From Casimicrobiaceae bacterium (GTDB taxonomy: Bacteria; Pseudomonadota; Gammaproteobacteria; Burkholderiales; Casimicrobiaceae), in assembly GCA_026646885.1 (NCBI GenBank), contig JAPKHK010000008.1, forward strand, positions 1 to 64,000: a stretch of 64,000 nt of DNA, read 5' to 3'. The position numbers were made by a program, and so were the translations under genes. Shown here piece by piece: positions 9,238 to 20,689 of the stretch (position 1 is its first letter; each line of letters opens with the position of its first letter). Under the pieces are notes generated by a model that was given only the letters and a program-made list of their open reading frames with translations, was not told where the DNA came from and did no database searches.

Positions 9238-11119
9238 GATGCACCGCCTCCTCAAGCGAGGTGGCTGGCCGTGTGCTCACTTTGCCCAGCAAAAAATAGT
9301 CCAGCACGGCGCGCGCCAGCGGAGCGGCGTGCTGCGCGCCGAACCCGGCGTTTTCCACCAGTACCGCCAAAGCAATGCGTGGCTTCACTGCGGGTGCGAA
9401 GGCGATGAACCAGGCGTGGTCGCGAAACCGCTCCTCCACCTTGCTCGCGTCGTAGGGCCCTTCCTTCATCGCCACGACCTGCGCGGTTCCGGTCTTCCCA
9501 CCACTTTCGTAAGGCGCGCCGGCAAAGGCACGCGCGCCGGTACCCTCCTTGTTGACACCGACCAGCGCGCGCTTGACAACCTGTAAGTTCGCTTCCTTGA
9601 GCGGTACCGTGTGCGTGGGGGCAGGGGCAACCGCCCGCACTTCGCCGGTGCGGATATTCTCGATCGCCTTCACCAAGTGCGGACGAAAGGCGACGCCATC
9701 GTTAGCCAGTATCGCCGTTGCGGTGGCGAGTTGCAGGGGCGTGAAAGTGTTGAAGCCTTGCCCGATGGCCGCGGATACGCTATCGCCTGCCTGCCACTTG
9801 GGCTCACGCTTGAAACGCTGCCGCTTCCATTCGCGCGAAGGGAGCACGCCAGTCAGTTCGCCCTCGATGTCGACGCCGGTCTGCTGTCCAAAACTGAACT
9901 GTTGCATGAAGGCGTGGATGTCGTCGATCTCCGTCTCGGAGCCGAGCTTGTAGTAGTAGGTGTCACAGGAATGAACGATCGAGGCGTACATGTCCACCCA
10001 GCCGTGCCCGCCCTTCTTGTCATCGCGCCAGGTATGGTTGCCAAGGGTAAAATAGCCAGGGTCGGCGATACCCTGCGAGGGTGTGCGCTTCCCGGCTTCG
10101 AGAGCCCAAAGCGCCATGAAGGGCTTGTAAGTGGACCCCGGCGGATAGGCGCCGCGCATCGGACGGTTCAAGAGCGGCTTGTCCGGCGAGGTATTGAGTG
10201 CCTCCCAATTCTGCGCGTCGATGCCCTCGACGAACAGGTTCGGGTCGTAACCGGGCTTGCTCACATAGGCGATGATGTCGCCGCTGGTTGGATCGACGGC
10301 CACCAGGGCACCGCGCCTCTCGCCAAAGAGGTCCTCGACGTATTGCTGTAGTCTGATGTCCAAGGAGAGCTTGAGGTTGTTGCCCGACGTGGGGGCGCTG
10401 CGCGAGAGCGTACGTACCGCGCGCCCGCCGGCGTCGATCTCCACTTCCTCGACCCCGGTTTGGCCGTGCAACTCGTGCTCATAGGAGAGCTCGATTCCCA
10501 CCTTGCCGATGTAATCCGTGCCCTTATAGTTGGCGGTTTGCTCGGCGCGAGCGATGCGCTCCAAGTCCTTGTCATTGACCCGTCCAATGTAGCCCAGAAC
10601 GTGCGAGGCCACCTCGCCAAAGGGATATTGCCGAAAGAGGCGGGCCTTGATTTCGACGCCGGGAAAGCGAAAGCGGTTGGCGGCGAAGCGGGCTACCTCT
10701 TCGTCGGTCAACCGCGTACGGATTGGCAGGCTTTCGAAGTTCTTCGATTCTTCGAGGAGCTTCTTGAAACGCTTGCGGTCCCGCACGGTGATTTCGATCA
10801 CGGTGCCAAGCTCATCGAGGGTGGCCTCGACATCCTTGATTCGCGATGGCGTGATTTCAATGGTGTAGGCGGAATAGTTGCTTGCCAATACGATGCCATT
10901 GCGATCGGTGATGATGCCACGGTTGGGCGTCACCGGAACGACGGAGATGCGGTTGCTCTCGGCCAGGGTGCGGAACTCTTCGTGCTTGATCACCTGCAGG
11001 TAGACAAAACGCGCCAGCAGCCCGAGAAAGGCGACCACCACGAGCACCGCCGCGACCACTAGACGGCGGCGAAACAAAAAGAGCTCGCGCTCTGGATTTT
11101 TTATTTCTGTGAATTTCAC
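9230..11119 (-). CDS. mrdA: Penicillin-binding protein 2, elongasome transpeptidase
   Basis: 629 residues starting at GTG 11119. One N-terminal transmembrane helix (around residues 20-42) precedes the pedestal domain and the transpeptidase domain. The active-site SxxK is STYK with Ser329; the SxN-type motif is SCD (in HSCDTYYYKLG); KTG occurs in GGKTGTAQV. Length and motif spacing match PBP2 (MrdA), which cross-links glycan made by RodA. It lies 28 nt after mreD and overlaps rodA by 8 nt. Confidence 0.97.
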   Translation of the reverse strand: MKFTEIKNPERELFLFRRRLVVAAVLVVVAFLGLLARFVYLQVIKHEEFRTLAESNRISVVPVTPNRGIITDRNGIVLASNYSAYTIEITPSRIKDVEATLDELGTVIEITVRDRKRFKKLLEESKNFESLPIRTRLTDEEVARFAANRFRFPGVEIKARLFRQYPFGEVASHVLGYIGRVNDKDLERIARAEQTANYKGTDYIGKVGIELSYEHELHGQTGVEEVEIDAGGRAVRTLSRSAPTSGNNLKLSLDIRLQQYVEDLFGERRGALVAVDPTSGDIIAYVSKPGYDPNLFVEGIDAQNWEALNTSPDKPLLNRPMRGAYPPGSTYKPFMALWALEAGKRTPSQGIADPGYFTLGNHTWRDDKKGGHGWVDMYASIVHSCDTYYYKLGSETEIDDIHAFMQQFSFGQQTGVDIEGELTGVLPSREWKRQRFKREPKWQAGDSVSAAIGQGFNTFTPLQLATATAILANDGVAFRPHLVKAIENIRTGEVRAVAPAPTHTVPLKEANLQVVKRALVGVNKEGTGARAFAGAPYESGGKTGTAQVVAMKEGPYDASKVEERFRDHAWFIAFAPAVKPRIALAVLVENAGFGAQHAAPLARAVLDYFLLGKVSTRPATSLEEAVHHD

Positions 11120-11147
11120 GGCAGCTTCCCCAAGCTTTTGCCGGCCT

Positions 11148-11681
11148 TCAAAGTTCCCCGGGAGACCGGGGTGGTCGCTGTGGCAACTGATACAAGACCG
11201 AGATTACCGGCCAGAGCAGGGCGCCGCTCGCGGCGGGCAGGAAGTAGGTCCATGACACTCCGGCGGACCCGCCCATCAAGCGCACGATCAGGACCAAGGC
11301 ACTGCACAGGAAAAGCAGCGCGGCGACATGTGCCGCTTGGTGCCAAAGCGCAAAGCGCAGCACCCGCCGACGGAAGTACTCGGCGGCATACGCCAGCGCC
11401 GAATAGGCCAAGGCGTGTTGTCCGAAGAGCGTTCCATCACCCACATCCATCACCAAGCCGAGGATCCACGCCGCGCCCACACCCATGAGGCGTGGCTGCT
11501 GAATGCACCAGTAAAGCAAAGTGAGGGCCAAGAAATCCGGGCGCAGCGCCAGCCACACCCCGCTGATCGGAAGCAGATTTAGAAGCAGGGCGCCGATCAG
11601 CGTACCCGCTACGAACCACAGCCTCACCGGAAGCAAGATTTCCTCGGCGCGTGCGGGTGTGAAGCGCGGCAGCGCAGGCAT
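11148..11681 (-). CDS. mreD: MreD rod-shape-determining membrane protein
   Basis: 177 residues, about five predicted membrane helices and little soluble sequence, as expected for MreD. The ATG at 11681 shares a base with the mreC stop (TGATG), fixing this start over longer in-frame extensions that would run back into mreC. It contains the family-typical RPDFLALTLLYW and GLVMDVGDGTLFGQHAL stretches. MreD works in the inner membrane with MreC and RodA/PBP2 to position lateral-wall synthesis. Confidence 0.93.
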   Translation of the reverse strand: MPALPRFTPARAEEILLPVRLWFVAGTLIGALLLNLLPISGVWLALRPDFLALTLLYWCIQQPRLMGVGAAWILGLVMDVGDGTLFGQHALAYSALAYAAEYFRRRVLRFALWHQAAHVAALLFLCSALVLIVRLMGGSAGVSWTYFLPAASGALLWPVISVLYQLPQRPPRSPGEL

Positions 11682-12595
11682 CAGCGTCTCCGACCGCGCG
11701 CGCCTTTGGCCCGCTGCTCGGCTGGCGATTCGGTCTCCGGGCGCGCCGGCAGCGCCGCCACCGGCGCGAGCACCAGCACATGGCGGCTTCGGTCTACTCC
11801 GGCCACCGGCAGGCAAACGATGCGTGCAAACATCTGCCCAGTTTCCCGCTCCACGCTGGCGACGGTGGCCACGGCCAAGTCCGGCGGATAGACCCCATCG
11901 ATGCCCGAGGTCACGAGCACGTCGCCGGGTTGTATGTCCGCATTGGCGGCGATGAAGCGCAGCTCCGGCGCTCGCCCGGCTCCGCCTCCGTAGAGCACCG
12001 AGCGCAGCCCGCTGCGCCGCACGCGTACCGGCACGGCGTGGTCCTTGTCGGTCAGAAGCGTGACTTCAGCCATGCCGGTGAAACTGCGCGTGACCTGCCC
12101 AATGACGCCAATCTCGTCGATCACCGCTTGGCCGGGCTTAACCTCCGCGCTGCCCGGAAATCCGATCACCAGTTTTTGTCGAAACGGATCTCGGCCGCCG
12201 AAGAGCACGTCGCCGGCGACGCTGCTGCCAACATAGCGATCGCGCACTTGCAGGAGCGCGCGCAACCGCGCGTTTTCGCGGACCAGCTCTTCATAACCCT
12301 GTACTGCCTTGGCTTGCCCCATCAACCGGTCGCGCAAGACCCGGTTGTCCTCCTCCAGGCTCTTCTGCGAGGCAAAGTAGTCGGCGATTCTGTCCATCAC
12401 CGCTCCGGGCCAGGTGGCCACCTGCTGGAGTGGCTGCAAGGTGGCGCCGATCCATTCGCGCGCACTCTCCAGATAGGCCCAGCGGCTGTCCGCGACCAAG
12501 AGCGCAAGCGAAAGCAGGCCGAAGAAGGCAAATCGAGCCAGCGGGCTAGGCCCGCGCCGAAAGAAAGGTGGCGGCTCGTGGGCGTATGCGGGCAC
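11681..12595 (-). CDS. mreC: MreC rod-shape-determining protein
   Basis: 304 residues from GTG 12595. It has a short cytoplasmic N-terminus, one transmembrane helix (about 22-40), a periplasmic coiled coil (about 75-115, KSLEEDNRVLRDRL) and the two-barrel MreC core with GRDPFRQKLVIGFP and DVLVTSGIDGVYPPDLAVA. The C-terminus is a low-complexity basic/acidic tail. MreC activates PBP2 in the elongasome. The start codon lies 41 nt after the mreB stop and lacks a strong ribosome site. Confidence 0.94.
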   Translation of the reverse strand: MPAYAHEPPPFFRRGPSPLARFAFFGLLSLALLVADSRWAYLESAREWIGATLQPLQQVATWPGAVMDRIADYFASQKSLEEDNRVLRDRLMGQAKAVQGYEELVRENARLRALLQVRDRYVGSSVAGDVLFGGRDPFRQKLVIGFPGSAEVKPGQAVIDEIGVIGQVTRSFTGMAEVTLLTDKDHAVPVRVRRSGLRSVLYGGGAGRAPELRFIAANADIQPGDVLVTSGIDGVYPPDLAVATVASVERETGQMFARIVCLPVAGVDRSRHVLVLAPVAALPARPETESPAEQRAKGARGRRR

Positions 12596-12636
12596 GTGGC
12601 TTATTCAGGACCGGCTGGCGAATACGCGCCCGCCGC

Positions 12637-14098
<1,462 letters not shown>

Positions 14099-14123
14099 CC
14101 GCCCTCTTGCCGCGAAATACTCC

Positions 14124-15578
14124 ATGCATCAGCACACCCTCGCCGAGCTTTCGCGCCTGCTGCGCGAGCGCAAGATCTCAAGCCAGGAATTGACCCGGCA
14201 CTTCCTGGCTCGCGCCAAGGCGCACAATCCGCGGCTCAACGCCTTCATCACTTTGGATGAGGAGAAAACCCTGGCGGCGGCCCGGGCCGCCGACGCGCGC
14301 CTGGCCCGAGGCGAGGGCACGGCCTTGACCGGCATGCCTATAGCGCACAAGGATATCTTCCTCGCCGACGGCTGGCGCACTACCTGCGGCTCGCGCATGC
14401 TGGAGAACTTCGTCGCCCCCTACGACGCCGGGGTGATCGAGCGCTTCAACCAGGCCGGGGCGGTGAACTTGGGCAAGACCAACATGGACGAATTCGCCAT
14501 GGGTTCTTCCAACGAGACCTCACACTTCGGGCCGGTGAAGAACCCCTGGGACGAAACTCGGGTGCCCGGCGGCAGTTCTGGCGGCTCCGCTGCCGCGGTG
14601 GCGGCGAGGCTGGCGCCCGGCGCCACCGGCACCGATACCGGCGGCTCGATTCGGCAACCGGCCGCCCTGACCGGCATCTGCGGTTTGAAACCCACCTACG
14701 GCGTGTGCTCGCGCTGGGGCATGATCGCCTTCGCCTCGAGCCTCGACCAGGCCGGGCCGCTGGCCAGAACCGCCGAAGACTGCGCCCTGCTGCTCAACGT
14801 CATGGCGGGGCACGACACCCGAGATTCCACCAGCGTCGCCCGCCCCGCCGAGGATTACACCCGCGACCTCGACAAGCCCTTGAGCGGCTTGCGCGTCGGC
14901 CTACCCGAGGAATACTTTGGTGCGGGCATCGCCGCGGACGTTGCCCAAGCTGTCGAAGGCGCCATCGCGGAACTCAAGCGCCTGGGGGCTGCAACCGTCG
15001 CAATTTCTCTGCCCAACGTCAAGCTTTCGGTTCCAGTCTATTACGTGATTGCTCCGGCCGAAGCGTCGTCCAACCTCTCGCGCTTCGATGGCGTGCGCTA
15101 TGGCCATCGCAGCGCCGACTACGCCGATCTCCTCGACATGTACTGTAAGAGCCGCGCGCAAGGTTTCGGGGCCGAAGTGAAGCGGCGCATCCTGATCGGC
15201 ACCTATGTTCTCTCTCACGGCTACTACGACGCGTATTACCTGCAAGCTCTGAAAGTGCGGCGCCTCATTGCCGAGGACCACGCCCGCGCCTTCCGCGAGG
15301 TCGACGTGATCCTCGGCGCCACTGCCCCTTCCACCGCTTTCCGGCTGGGCGACAAGACCGACGACCCGGTGCAGATGTATTTGAACGATATTTTTACCAT
15401 CGCCGCGCCTTTGGCGGGACTGCCGGCAATGTCCATTCCCTGCGGCTTGGGCGAGGGCGAGCTTCCGGTCGGCTTGCACCTGGTGGGAAATTATTTTGCC
15501 GAAGCCAAGCTCCTCAATGTAGCGCATCAATATCAACGCGCCACAGATTGGCACACGCGCGGGCCGGAGGGTTTCTAG
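14124..15578 (+). CDS. gatA: Asp/Glu-tRNA amidotransferase subunit A (amidase)
   Basis: 484 residues of the amidase-signature family. The Lys of AHKDIFL and the Ser-cis-Ser-Lys signature in [15 protein letters not shown] and [14 protein letters not shown] are intact, so the glutaminase site that releases ammonia should be active. It ends one nucleotide before gatB. The genome therefore likely uses the indirect route for Gln-tRNA and/or Asn-tRNA. Confidence 0.98.
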   Translation: MHQHTLAELSRLLRERKISSQELTRHFLARAKAHNPRLNAFITLDEEKTLAAARAADARLARGEGTALTGMPIAHKDIFLADGWRTTCGSRMLENFVAPYDAGVIERFNQAGAVNLGKTNMDEFAMGSSNETSHFGPVKNPWDETRVPGGSSGGSAAAVAARLAPGATGTDTGGSIRQPAALTGICGLKPTYGVCSRWGMIAFASSLDQAGPLARTAEDCALLLNVMAGHDTRDSTSVARPAEDYTRDLDKPLSGLRVGLPEEYFGAGIAADVAQAVEGAIAELKRLGAATVAISLPNVKLSVPVYYVIAPAEASSNLSRFDGVRYGHRSADYADLLDMYCKSRAQGFGAEVKRRILIGTYVLSHGYYDAYYLQALKVRRLIAEDHARAFREVDVILGATAPSTAFRLGDKTDDPVQMYLNDIFTIAAPLAGLPAMSIPCGLGEGELPVGLHLVGNYFAEAKLLNVAHQYQRATDWHTRGPEGF

Positions 15579-15579
15579 C

Positions 15580-17016
15580 ATGAACTGGGAAATCATCGTC
15601 GGCATCGAAACCCATGCCCAGCTCTCGACGCGCTCGAAGATCTTTTCCGGCTCCAGCACCGCGTTCGGAGCCGCTCCCAATAGCCAAGCTTCGGCGATCG
15701 ACCTCGCCTTGCCAGGTGTGCTGCCCACGCTCAATCGCGGCGCCGTCGAGCGCGCCATCCGCTTCGGCCTGGCCGTCGGCGCGCAAATTTCCCCACGATC
15801 GGTGTTCGCGCGCAAGAACTATTTCTACCCCGATCTCCCCAAGGGCTACCAGATCAGTCAATACGAACTGCCCATCGTGGTGGGCGGCACCATCGGCATC
15901 GTCACTGCGGACGGCGAGAAGACTATTCGCCTCACTCGCGCGCATCTCGAAGAAGACGCCGGCAAATCACTGCATGAAGATTTCCACGGCATGTCGGGCA
16001 TAGACCTCAACCGTGCCGGCACGCCGCTCCTGGAAATCGTCTCCGAACCCGACTTGCGCGGCGCGCAGGAAGCCGTCTCCTATGCCAAGACCTTGCACGC
16101 CTTGGTGCGCTGGATCGGCATTTGCGACGGCAACATGCAGGAAGGCTCTTTCCGTTGCGACGCTAACGTTTCGGTACGCCGCAAGGGTGACACCACTCTG
16201 GGCACGCGCTGCGAAATCAAGAACCTCAACTCTTTCCGCTTTCTGGAGAGGGCAATCGAATACGAAGCACGTCGCCAGATTGAATTGATACAGGACGGCG
16301 GAAAAGTTGTACAGGAAACGCGCCTTTTTGATCCCGACAAAAACGAGACGCGCTCCATGCGCTCGAAGGAAGATGCGCAGGATTACCGCTATTTCCCCGA
16401 CCCCGATCTGCCGCCGCTGGCCGTGGACGCGGCCTGGATCGAGCGCGTGCGCGGCGAATTGCCGGAGCTGCCGGCGGCGAAGAGAGCGCGCTTCATGAGC
16501 CAATACGGCCTGACCGCCTACGACGCGCACACGCTCACCGCCAGCCGCGAAATCGCCGATTACTTTGAGGCCGCTGCCGCAGCATTGCAACAGGAGCCCA
16601 AGCTCGCCGCCAATTGGGTGATGGGTGAACTCTCGGCTGCGCTGAACCGCAGCGAAATCGACCTCTCTGCCTCACCCATAGTGCCGGCGCAGCTCGCCAA
16701 GCTCTTGGCGCGCGTTCTAGACAACACCATTTCCGGCAAAATCGCCAAGGACGTCTTTGAAGCCATGTGGTCCGGGGAGCAAGGCGGCGATGCCGATGCC
16801 ATCATAGCGGCGCGCGGTTTGAAGCAGATCTCCGACAGCGGTGCCATCGAAGGCATCGTCGAGGAAGTGCTCAAAGCCAACGCCAAATCCGTGGAAGAAT
16901 TCCGTGCCGGCAAGGAAAAGGCTTTCAACGCGCTCGTCGGGCAGGTCATGAAAGCCTCGCGCGGCAAGGCCAACCCGGCGCAGGTGAATGAGATCTTGAA
17001 GAAGAAGCTGGGCTAG
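15580..17016 (+). CDS. gatB: Asp/Glu-tRNA amidotransferase subunit B
   Basis: 478 residues. The N-terminal kinase/transferase domain begins [13 protein letters not shown] and contains the [17 protein letters not shown] and [17 protein letters not shown] blocks. The C-terminal YqeY-like tail domain (from about residue 330) binds tRNA. GatB phosphorylates the misacylated tRNA and transfers ammonia from GatA. It is the last gene of gatCAB and convergent with proA, with a 21-nt gap that shows no clear terminator. Confidence 0.98.
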   Translation: MNWEIIVGIETHAQLSTRSKIFSGSSTAFGAAPNSQASAIDLALPGVLPTLNRGAVERAIRFGLAVGAQISPRSVFARKNYFYPDLPKGYQISQYELPIVVGGTIGIVTADGEKTIRLTRAHLEEDAGKSLHEDFHGMSGIDLNRAGTPLLEIVSEPDLRGAQEAVSYAKTLHALVRWIGICDGNMQEGSFRCDANVSVRRKGDTTLGTRCEIKNLNSFRFLERAIEYEARRQIELIQDGGKVVQETRLFDPDKNETRSMRSKEDAQDYRYFPDPDLPPLAVDAAWIERVRGELPELPAAKRARFMSQYGLTAYDAHTLTASREIADYFEAAAAALQQEPKLAANWVMGELSAALNRSEIDLSASPIVPAQLAKLLARVLDNTISGKIAKDVFEAMWSGEQGGDADAIIAARGLKQISDSGAIEGIVEEVLKANAKSVEEFRAGKEKAFNALVGQVMKASRGKANPAQVNEILKKKLG

Positions 17017-17037
17017 GACGCGCCCGATTCCCGGCGC

Positions 17038-18327
17038 TCAGCCCCTGATTTCCCCATTTCCCAGCACCACCCACTTCTGACTGGTGAGGCCTTCGAGGCC
17101 CACCGGGCCGCGGGCGTGGATTTTGTCGGTAGAGATGCCGATCTCGGCACCCAAGCCGTATTCGAAGCCGTCGGCAAAACGCGTCGAGGCATTGACCATC
17201 ACCGAGGCAGAATCGACTTCGCGCAAAAACTGTCGTGCCCGCGCGTAATCCTGGGTGACGATGCTGTCGGTGTGGTGAGAACCGAAAACGTTGATGTGCG
17301 CAATCGCTTCTTCCACACCCGGCACCGTGCCGATGGCGACGATGGGCGCGAGAAACTCGGTGCGGAAATCCGCTTCCGTAGCCGCAACCACTTTGGGAAT
17401 GTGCGCCGCTTCGAGAATCACCTTGGACTCGGGACAGCAGCGCATTTCCACGCCCTTCTTGGCATAGACCTCGCCCAGATGCGGCAGGAAGAGCCCGGCG
17501 ATACCCTGCGCCACCAGCAGCGATTCCATGGTGTTGCAGGTGCCGTAGCGTTGCGTCTTGGCGTTGTCGCAGATCGCCAGCGCCATTTCGAGATCGGCGC
17601 GGTCGTCGACATACACGTGGCAAATGCCGTCGAGATGCTTGATCACCGGCACTTTCGCCTCGCGCGAAATGCGCTCGATCAGGCCCTTGCCGCCGCGCGG
17701 CACGATCACATCCACATACTCCGGCATGCTGATCAGTGCGCCCACGGCAGCGCGATCGGGTGTTTCCACCACTTGCACGCCCGCCTCGGGCAAGCCGGCA
17801 CAGCGCAGACCCTCGCGCACGCAGGCGGCAATCGCTTGGTTGCAGTGCAGGGCTTCCGAACCGCCACGCAGAATGGCCGCGTTGCCCGCTTTTAGGCATA
17901 GCGCCGCGGCGTCCGCGGTGACGTTTGGCCGGGCTTCATAGACGATGCCGATCACGCCCAGCGGCACGCGCATCTTGCCCACTTGAATTCCCGAAGGGCG
18001 GAATTTCAGATCGGTGATTTCACCGATCGGGTCGGGCAACGCCGCCACTTGCCGCACGCCTTCTGCCATGGCGGCGACGCCTTTGGCGCTCAAGCTCAAA
18101 CGATCGAGCATGGCCGCATCGAGCCCCGCGACCTTGGCCGCGGAGAGATCGGCGGTATTGGCGGCGATGAGCTGGTCGGCATCACGCTCGATCGCTGCCG
18201 CCACGGCAAGGAGTGCCGCGTTCTTCTGGCTGGTGTCGGCGCGCGCCAATCGAGCCGCCGCGGCGCGCGCCCAACGGCCCAGCTCTTGCATGTATTCGAG
18301 CACGCCCTGGGCGCCGGGAGCATTCAT
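17038..18327 (-). CDS. proA: Gamma-glutamyl phosphate reductase
   Basis: 429 residues of the aldehyde dehydrogenase superfamily, catalysing the second step of proline synthesis. The catalytic Cys264 lies in YGTCNTME; the NADPH-binding region includes [16 protein letters not shown] and LRGGSEA. The ATG at 18327 follows a GAGGAG element at a 6-nt spacing, which decides this start over a longer frame. It lies 10 nt after rpiA and is probably cotranscribed with it. The proB/glutamate kinase gene is not in this window. Confidence 0.97.
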   Translation of the reverse strand: MNAPGAQGVLEYMQELGRWARAAAARLARADTSQKNAALLAVAAAIERDADQLIAANTADLSAAKVAGLDAAMLDRLSLSAKGVAAMAEGVRQVAALPDPIGEITDLKFRPSGIQVGKMRVPLGVIGIVYEARPNVTADAAALCLKAGNAAILRGGSEALHCNQAIAACVREGLRCAGLPEAGVQVVETPDRAAVGALISMPEYVDVIVPRGGKGLIERISREAKVPVIKHLDGICHVYVDDRADLEMALAICDNAKTQRYGTCNTMESLLVAQGIAGLFLPHLGEVYAKKGVEMRCCPESKVILEAAHIPKVVAATEADFRTEFLAPIVAIGTVPGVEEAIAHINVFGSHHTDSIVTQDYARARQFLREVDSASVMVNASTRFADGFEYGLGAEIGISTDKIHARGPVGLEGLTSQKWVVLGNGEIRG

Positions 18328-18337
18328 CCGATTCTCC

Positions 18338-19000
18338 TCAAGGCCACTGCAGTGTGCGCACGCCATCGGCGCCGCCCAAGAGCAGCACGTCCGCGCAGCG
18401 CCGGGCAAACAGGCCGTTCTCGACGATACCGACGATATTGTTTAACTGGCTCTCTAGTTCAACCGGATTGATGATTTCCAGCCCATGCACATCCAGGATC
18501 ACATTGCCGTTGTCGGTAGTGAAGCCCTCGCGCAGCTGCGGCCTGCCGCCAAGTTTCACGAGCTGCCGCGCGACATGGCTTCGCGCCATGGGTAGCACCT
18601 CCACTGGCAACGGAAAGCGCCCCAGCACGTCGACGAGTTTGCTGGCGTCGGCGATACAAACGAATTTCTTGGCCACCGCCGCGACGATTTTTTCCCGGGT
18701 GAGCGCACCACCGCCCCCCTTGATGAGCATGAGATGGCGGGTCGCTTCGTCGGCCCCGTCGATATACACCGGCAGCTCGTTGACGCCGTTCAAGTCGAGC
18801 ACGGCGATGCCATGGCGCTTCAAGCGCTCGGTGCTGGCCGTCGAACTCGATACCGCGCCAGCGATGCGCCCCTTGATCTTGGCCAGCTCGTCGATGAAGA
18901 AATTGACCGTCGAGCCGGTGCCTACACCGACAACGGCGTCGTCCACCACATACCGGATCGCCTCGCGAGCGACCGCCTGCTTCAACTCATCTTGCGTCAT
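18338..19000 (-). CDS. rpiA: Ribose-5-phosphate isomerase A
   Basis: 220 residues, matching RpiA from other proteobacteria from its first residues [10 protein letters not shown]. Signature stretches are [24 protein letters not shown] and [16 protein letters not shown]. It interconverts ribose 5-phosphate and ribulose 5-phosphate in the pentose phosphate and Calvin cycles. An in-frame ATG at 19012 would add four residues; I prefer 19000 by similarity. It is the middle gene of the exporter-rpiA-proA unit. Confidence 0.96.
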   Translation of the reverse strand: MTQDELKQAVAREAIRYVVDDAVVGVGTGSTVNFFIDELAKIKGRIAGAVSSSTASTERLKRHGIAVLDLNGVNELPVYIDGADEATRHLMLIKGGGGALTREKIVAAVAKKFVCIADASKLVDVLGRFPLPVEVLPMARSHVARQLVKLGGRPQLREGFTTDNGNVILDVHGLEIINPVELESQLNNIVGIVENGLFARRCADVLLLGGADGVRTLQWP

Positions 19001-19017
19001 GACCGATTCCATCGCTT

Positions 19018-19644
19018 TCAGCGTTCTAGCGCAAGCTTTGCCGCGAGCCCGACAAAGAGCGCGCCGGTGGCACGCTTCAACCACGCCCCTACCGCCTGGC
19101 TGCGGCGCAGGCGCACCGTGAATTGATCCGCCGCCAGCACGACTACCGTGATCCAAACCAAGCCGATGCCCACGAAGGTCACTCCGAGAAAGGCGAAGGG
19201 CCAGGGCCCGCTGGCCTGATGGCTGACAAACTGCGGCAGGAAAGAGATGAAGAATAGCCCCACCTTGGGGTTGAGCACGTTGGTGATGAAACCTTGGCGG
19301 AAGATTCGCCTTCCGTCGACCGGGCCCTCGCTTGGCACTTCGCTCGCCGGTGCCGCCGCGTGACGCAGCAGCTCGACGCCCAGCCAGGCGAGGTACGCCG
19401 CACCCAGCCACTTCACTGCCTGGAAAGCCACGGGAGAGTTTGCCAGCAAGGCCGACAGGCCGAGTGCCGAAAGGGCAATGTGCACCATGCAACCGGTGCC
19501 GATTCCCGCCACCGACCATAGACCCGCGCGCCGGCCCCCAGCCAAGGTGCGCCCCAAGGCATACAGCGTATCGGGGCCGGGCATCAGCGCCAAACCGAGA
19601 GCGGCGACGACAAATACCGGGTAGTTTTGTATCCCTTCAAACAT
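19018..19644 (-). CDS. LysE/RhtB-family amino-acid exporter
   Basis: 208 residues with about six membrane helices. It has the LysE-family signature [21 protein letters not shown] and the conserved [22 protein letters not shown]. The ATG at 19644 follows a GGGAGC element and precedes the hydrophobic N-terminus; the frame continues upstream but homology does not. Family members export amino acids such as homoserine, threonine or leucine; the substrate cannot be told. It lies 17 nt before rpiA. It is divergent from the hydrogenase operon, so 19645-19879 is a shared intergenic region. Confidence 0.9.
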   Translation of the reverse strand: MFEGIQNYPVFVVAALGLALMPGPDTLYALGRTLAGGRRAGLWSVAGIGTGCMVHIALSALGLSALLANSPVAFQAVKWLGAAYLAWLGVELLRHAAAPASEVPSEGPVDGRRIFRQGFITNVLNPKVGLFFISFLPQFVSHQASGPWPFAFLGVTFVGIGLVWITVVVLAADQFTVRLRRSQAVGAWLKRATGALFVGLAAKLALER

Positions 19645-19753
19645 GGCTTGCTCCCTAGGAATTCGCATTGTAGTCCGGCCGGCCACCGCGCTGAAAGTCG
19701 CCGTGGAATGACTGGCGGAATTGCAAGCGGCACTGGCAACTGTGTTTCCACTA

Positions 19754-19797
19754 TGCAAGCCTGGTTTGCAGGAGATCCCGTGACAAAGCGCTTTTGT
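19754..19797. promoter_or_regulatory. Two dyads upstream of the hydrogenase operon, candidate activator sites
   Basis: A perfect 5-7-5 inverted repeat TGCAA-N7-TTGCA lies at 19754-19770, and a second palindromic element centred on AAAGCGCTTT lies at 19783-19797. They sit about 60-105 nt upstream of the predicted transcription start, where NtrC-type activators usually bind. HoxA, encoded in the same operon, is the obvious candidate. Neither matches a published HupR/HoxA site closely enough to assert it. Confidence 0.35.
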
Positions 19798-19831
19798 GTT
19801 TAACATTTATGGAGTTAGCTTCGCAAAGCGG

Positions 19832-19848
19832 CTGGTATGGTTCTTGTA
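19832..19848 (+). promoter_or_regulatory. Sigma-54-like -24/-12 promoter of hupH operon
   Basis: CTGGTATGGTTCTTGTA aligns over its full length with the RpoN consensus YTGGCACGRNNNTTGCW: the -24 GG and TTG of the -12 block are in place with correct spacing. The -12 GC is GT here, which is a real weakness. The start of transcription would be near 19858, 22 nt before the hupH ATG. Context supports it, because the operon encodes an NtrC-family activator (HoxA), and hydrogenase promoters in related bacteria use sigma-54. Confidence 0.55.
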
Positions 19849-19879
19849 CTGTTACGCCGCAGGTTACAGTTTGACCCCC

Positions 19880-20689
19880 ATGAGCCCCGTCACCCTCCTC
19901 ACCCGCCCCAAAACGACGGCGGCCACCGCCAAGTCTCGCAGCGGCAAAACGAAGCCGGTTTTTTTCTCTGCGGAGGAGATCCTGCCCCAGTTACTGCATA
20001 CCTGGGACGCCTGCGCGGCGGCCACGCACGGCGCCTGCGTCGAACTGCCGGCCGAGGTCGAACTGGCCGCGCCGGTCGCGGAGCTTTTTCCCGCGACCAG
20101 CCTGCAGATTCGCGTCGACCCTCGGGGCGCGACTCGTGAGGGAACGTGGACACTGCGCGAGGCGCGCCTAGGGGGCCTCTGGATCGCGCAGGAACACAAA
20201 GAGGGCGGCACCATCATCCGGCAAGCGCTCTATCTGGGCCCTTGCCCACAGCGGGTGGCGTCAAGTGCCGCGGCGGCCAGCTCGGCGCGAGTCGCCGCCC
20301 TCGACGCTCCGGCACCGGGGCTGACCGGGATGTGGCGGCAACTGCACCAGGGCTCGGCGGCGCCGGGGCGCCGCACACCCTGGAGGGCATACAACCTCAG
20401 CCAAATCGACTTGGACGCGGCGGATCGAAACGCCTTGGACCTCGCCTTGGGCCAGGGGCCGGTCTCGGGCAGCCTGGATGGGCTGCATCTGACTCGGGTG
20501 CGAAGCACCTCTTTGCCCCGGGTCTGGCGCGTGCAATATCTGAGCGCCGCCGGACACCTGCTGCTGGATACCCTGGAGATCGGTGCCCTGCCCGAGTGCT
20601 TCACCCGCTTGCCGGAGGACCTCGCGGCGAGTGTTGCCGCTTTGCGGCGACGCTGGCGCAGCTTTGCCGGGAAAGCGGCGGCAGCGTGA
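19880..20689 (+). CDS. hupH: HupH/HyaF-family hydrogenase assembly protein
   Basis: 269 residues. The C-terminal half carries the HupH family signature VWRVQYLSAAGHLLLDTLEIG followed by PEDLAASVAALRRRW. HupH/HoxT-type proteins assist maturation or protection of the hydrogenase small subunit under oxygen. ATG 19880 lies downstream of the sigma-54-like promoter; a GTG at 19796 would put that promoter inside the gene and is rejected. The N-terminal 40 residues are basic and low complexity. It ends in a GTGA overlap with hupK. Confidence 0.85.
   Translation: MSPVTLLTRPKTTAATAKSRSGKTKPVFFSAEEILPQLLHTWDACAAATHGACVELPAEVELAAPVAELFPATSLQIRVDPRGATREGTWTLREARLGGLWIAQEHKEGGTIIRQALYLGPCPQRVASSAAAASSARVAALDAPAPGLTGMWRQLHQGSAAPGRRTPWRAYNLSQIDLDAADRNALDLALGQGPVSGSLDGLHLTRVRSTSLPRVWRVQYLSAAGHLLLDTLEIGALPECFTRLPEDLAASVAALRRRWRSFAGKAAAA

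Noticed and set aside
17017-17037. Terminator between convergent gatB and proA
   Set aside because: Only 21 nt, no stable hairpin with a T-tract visible.
19796-19879. Upstream GTG start for hupH at 19796
   Set aside because: It would place the sigma-54-like promoter inside the coding region and adds 28 residues without family similarity.
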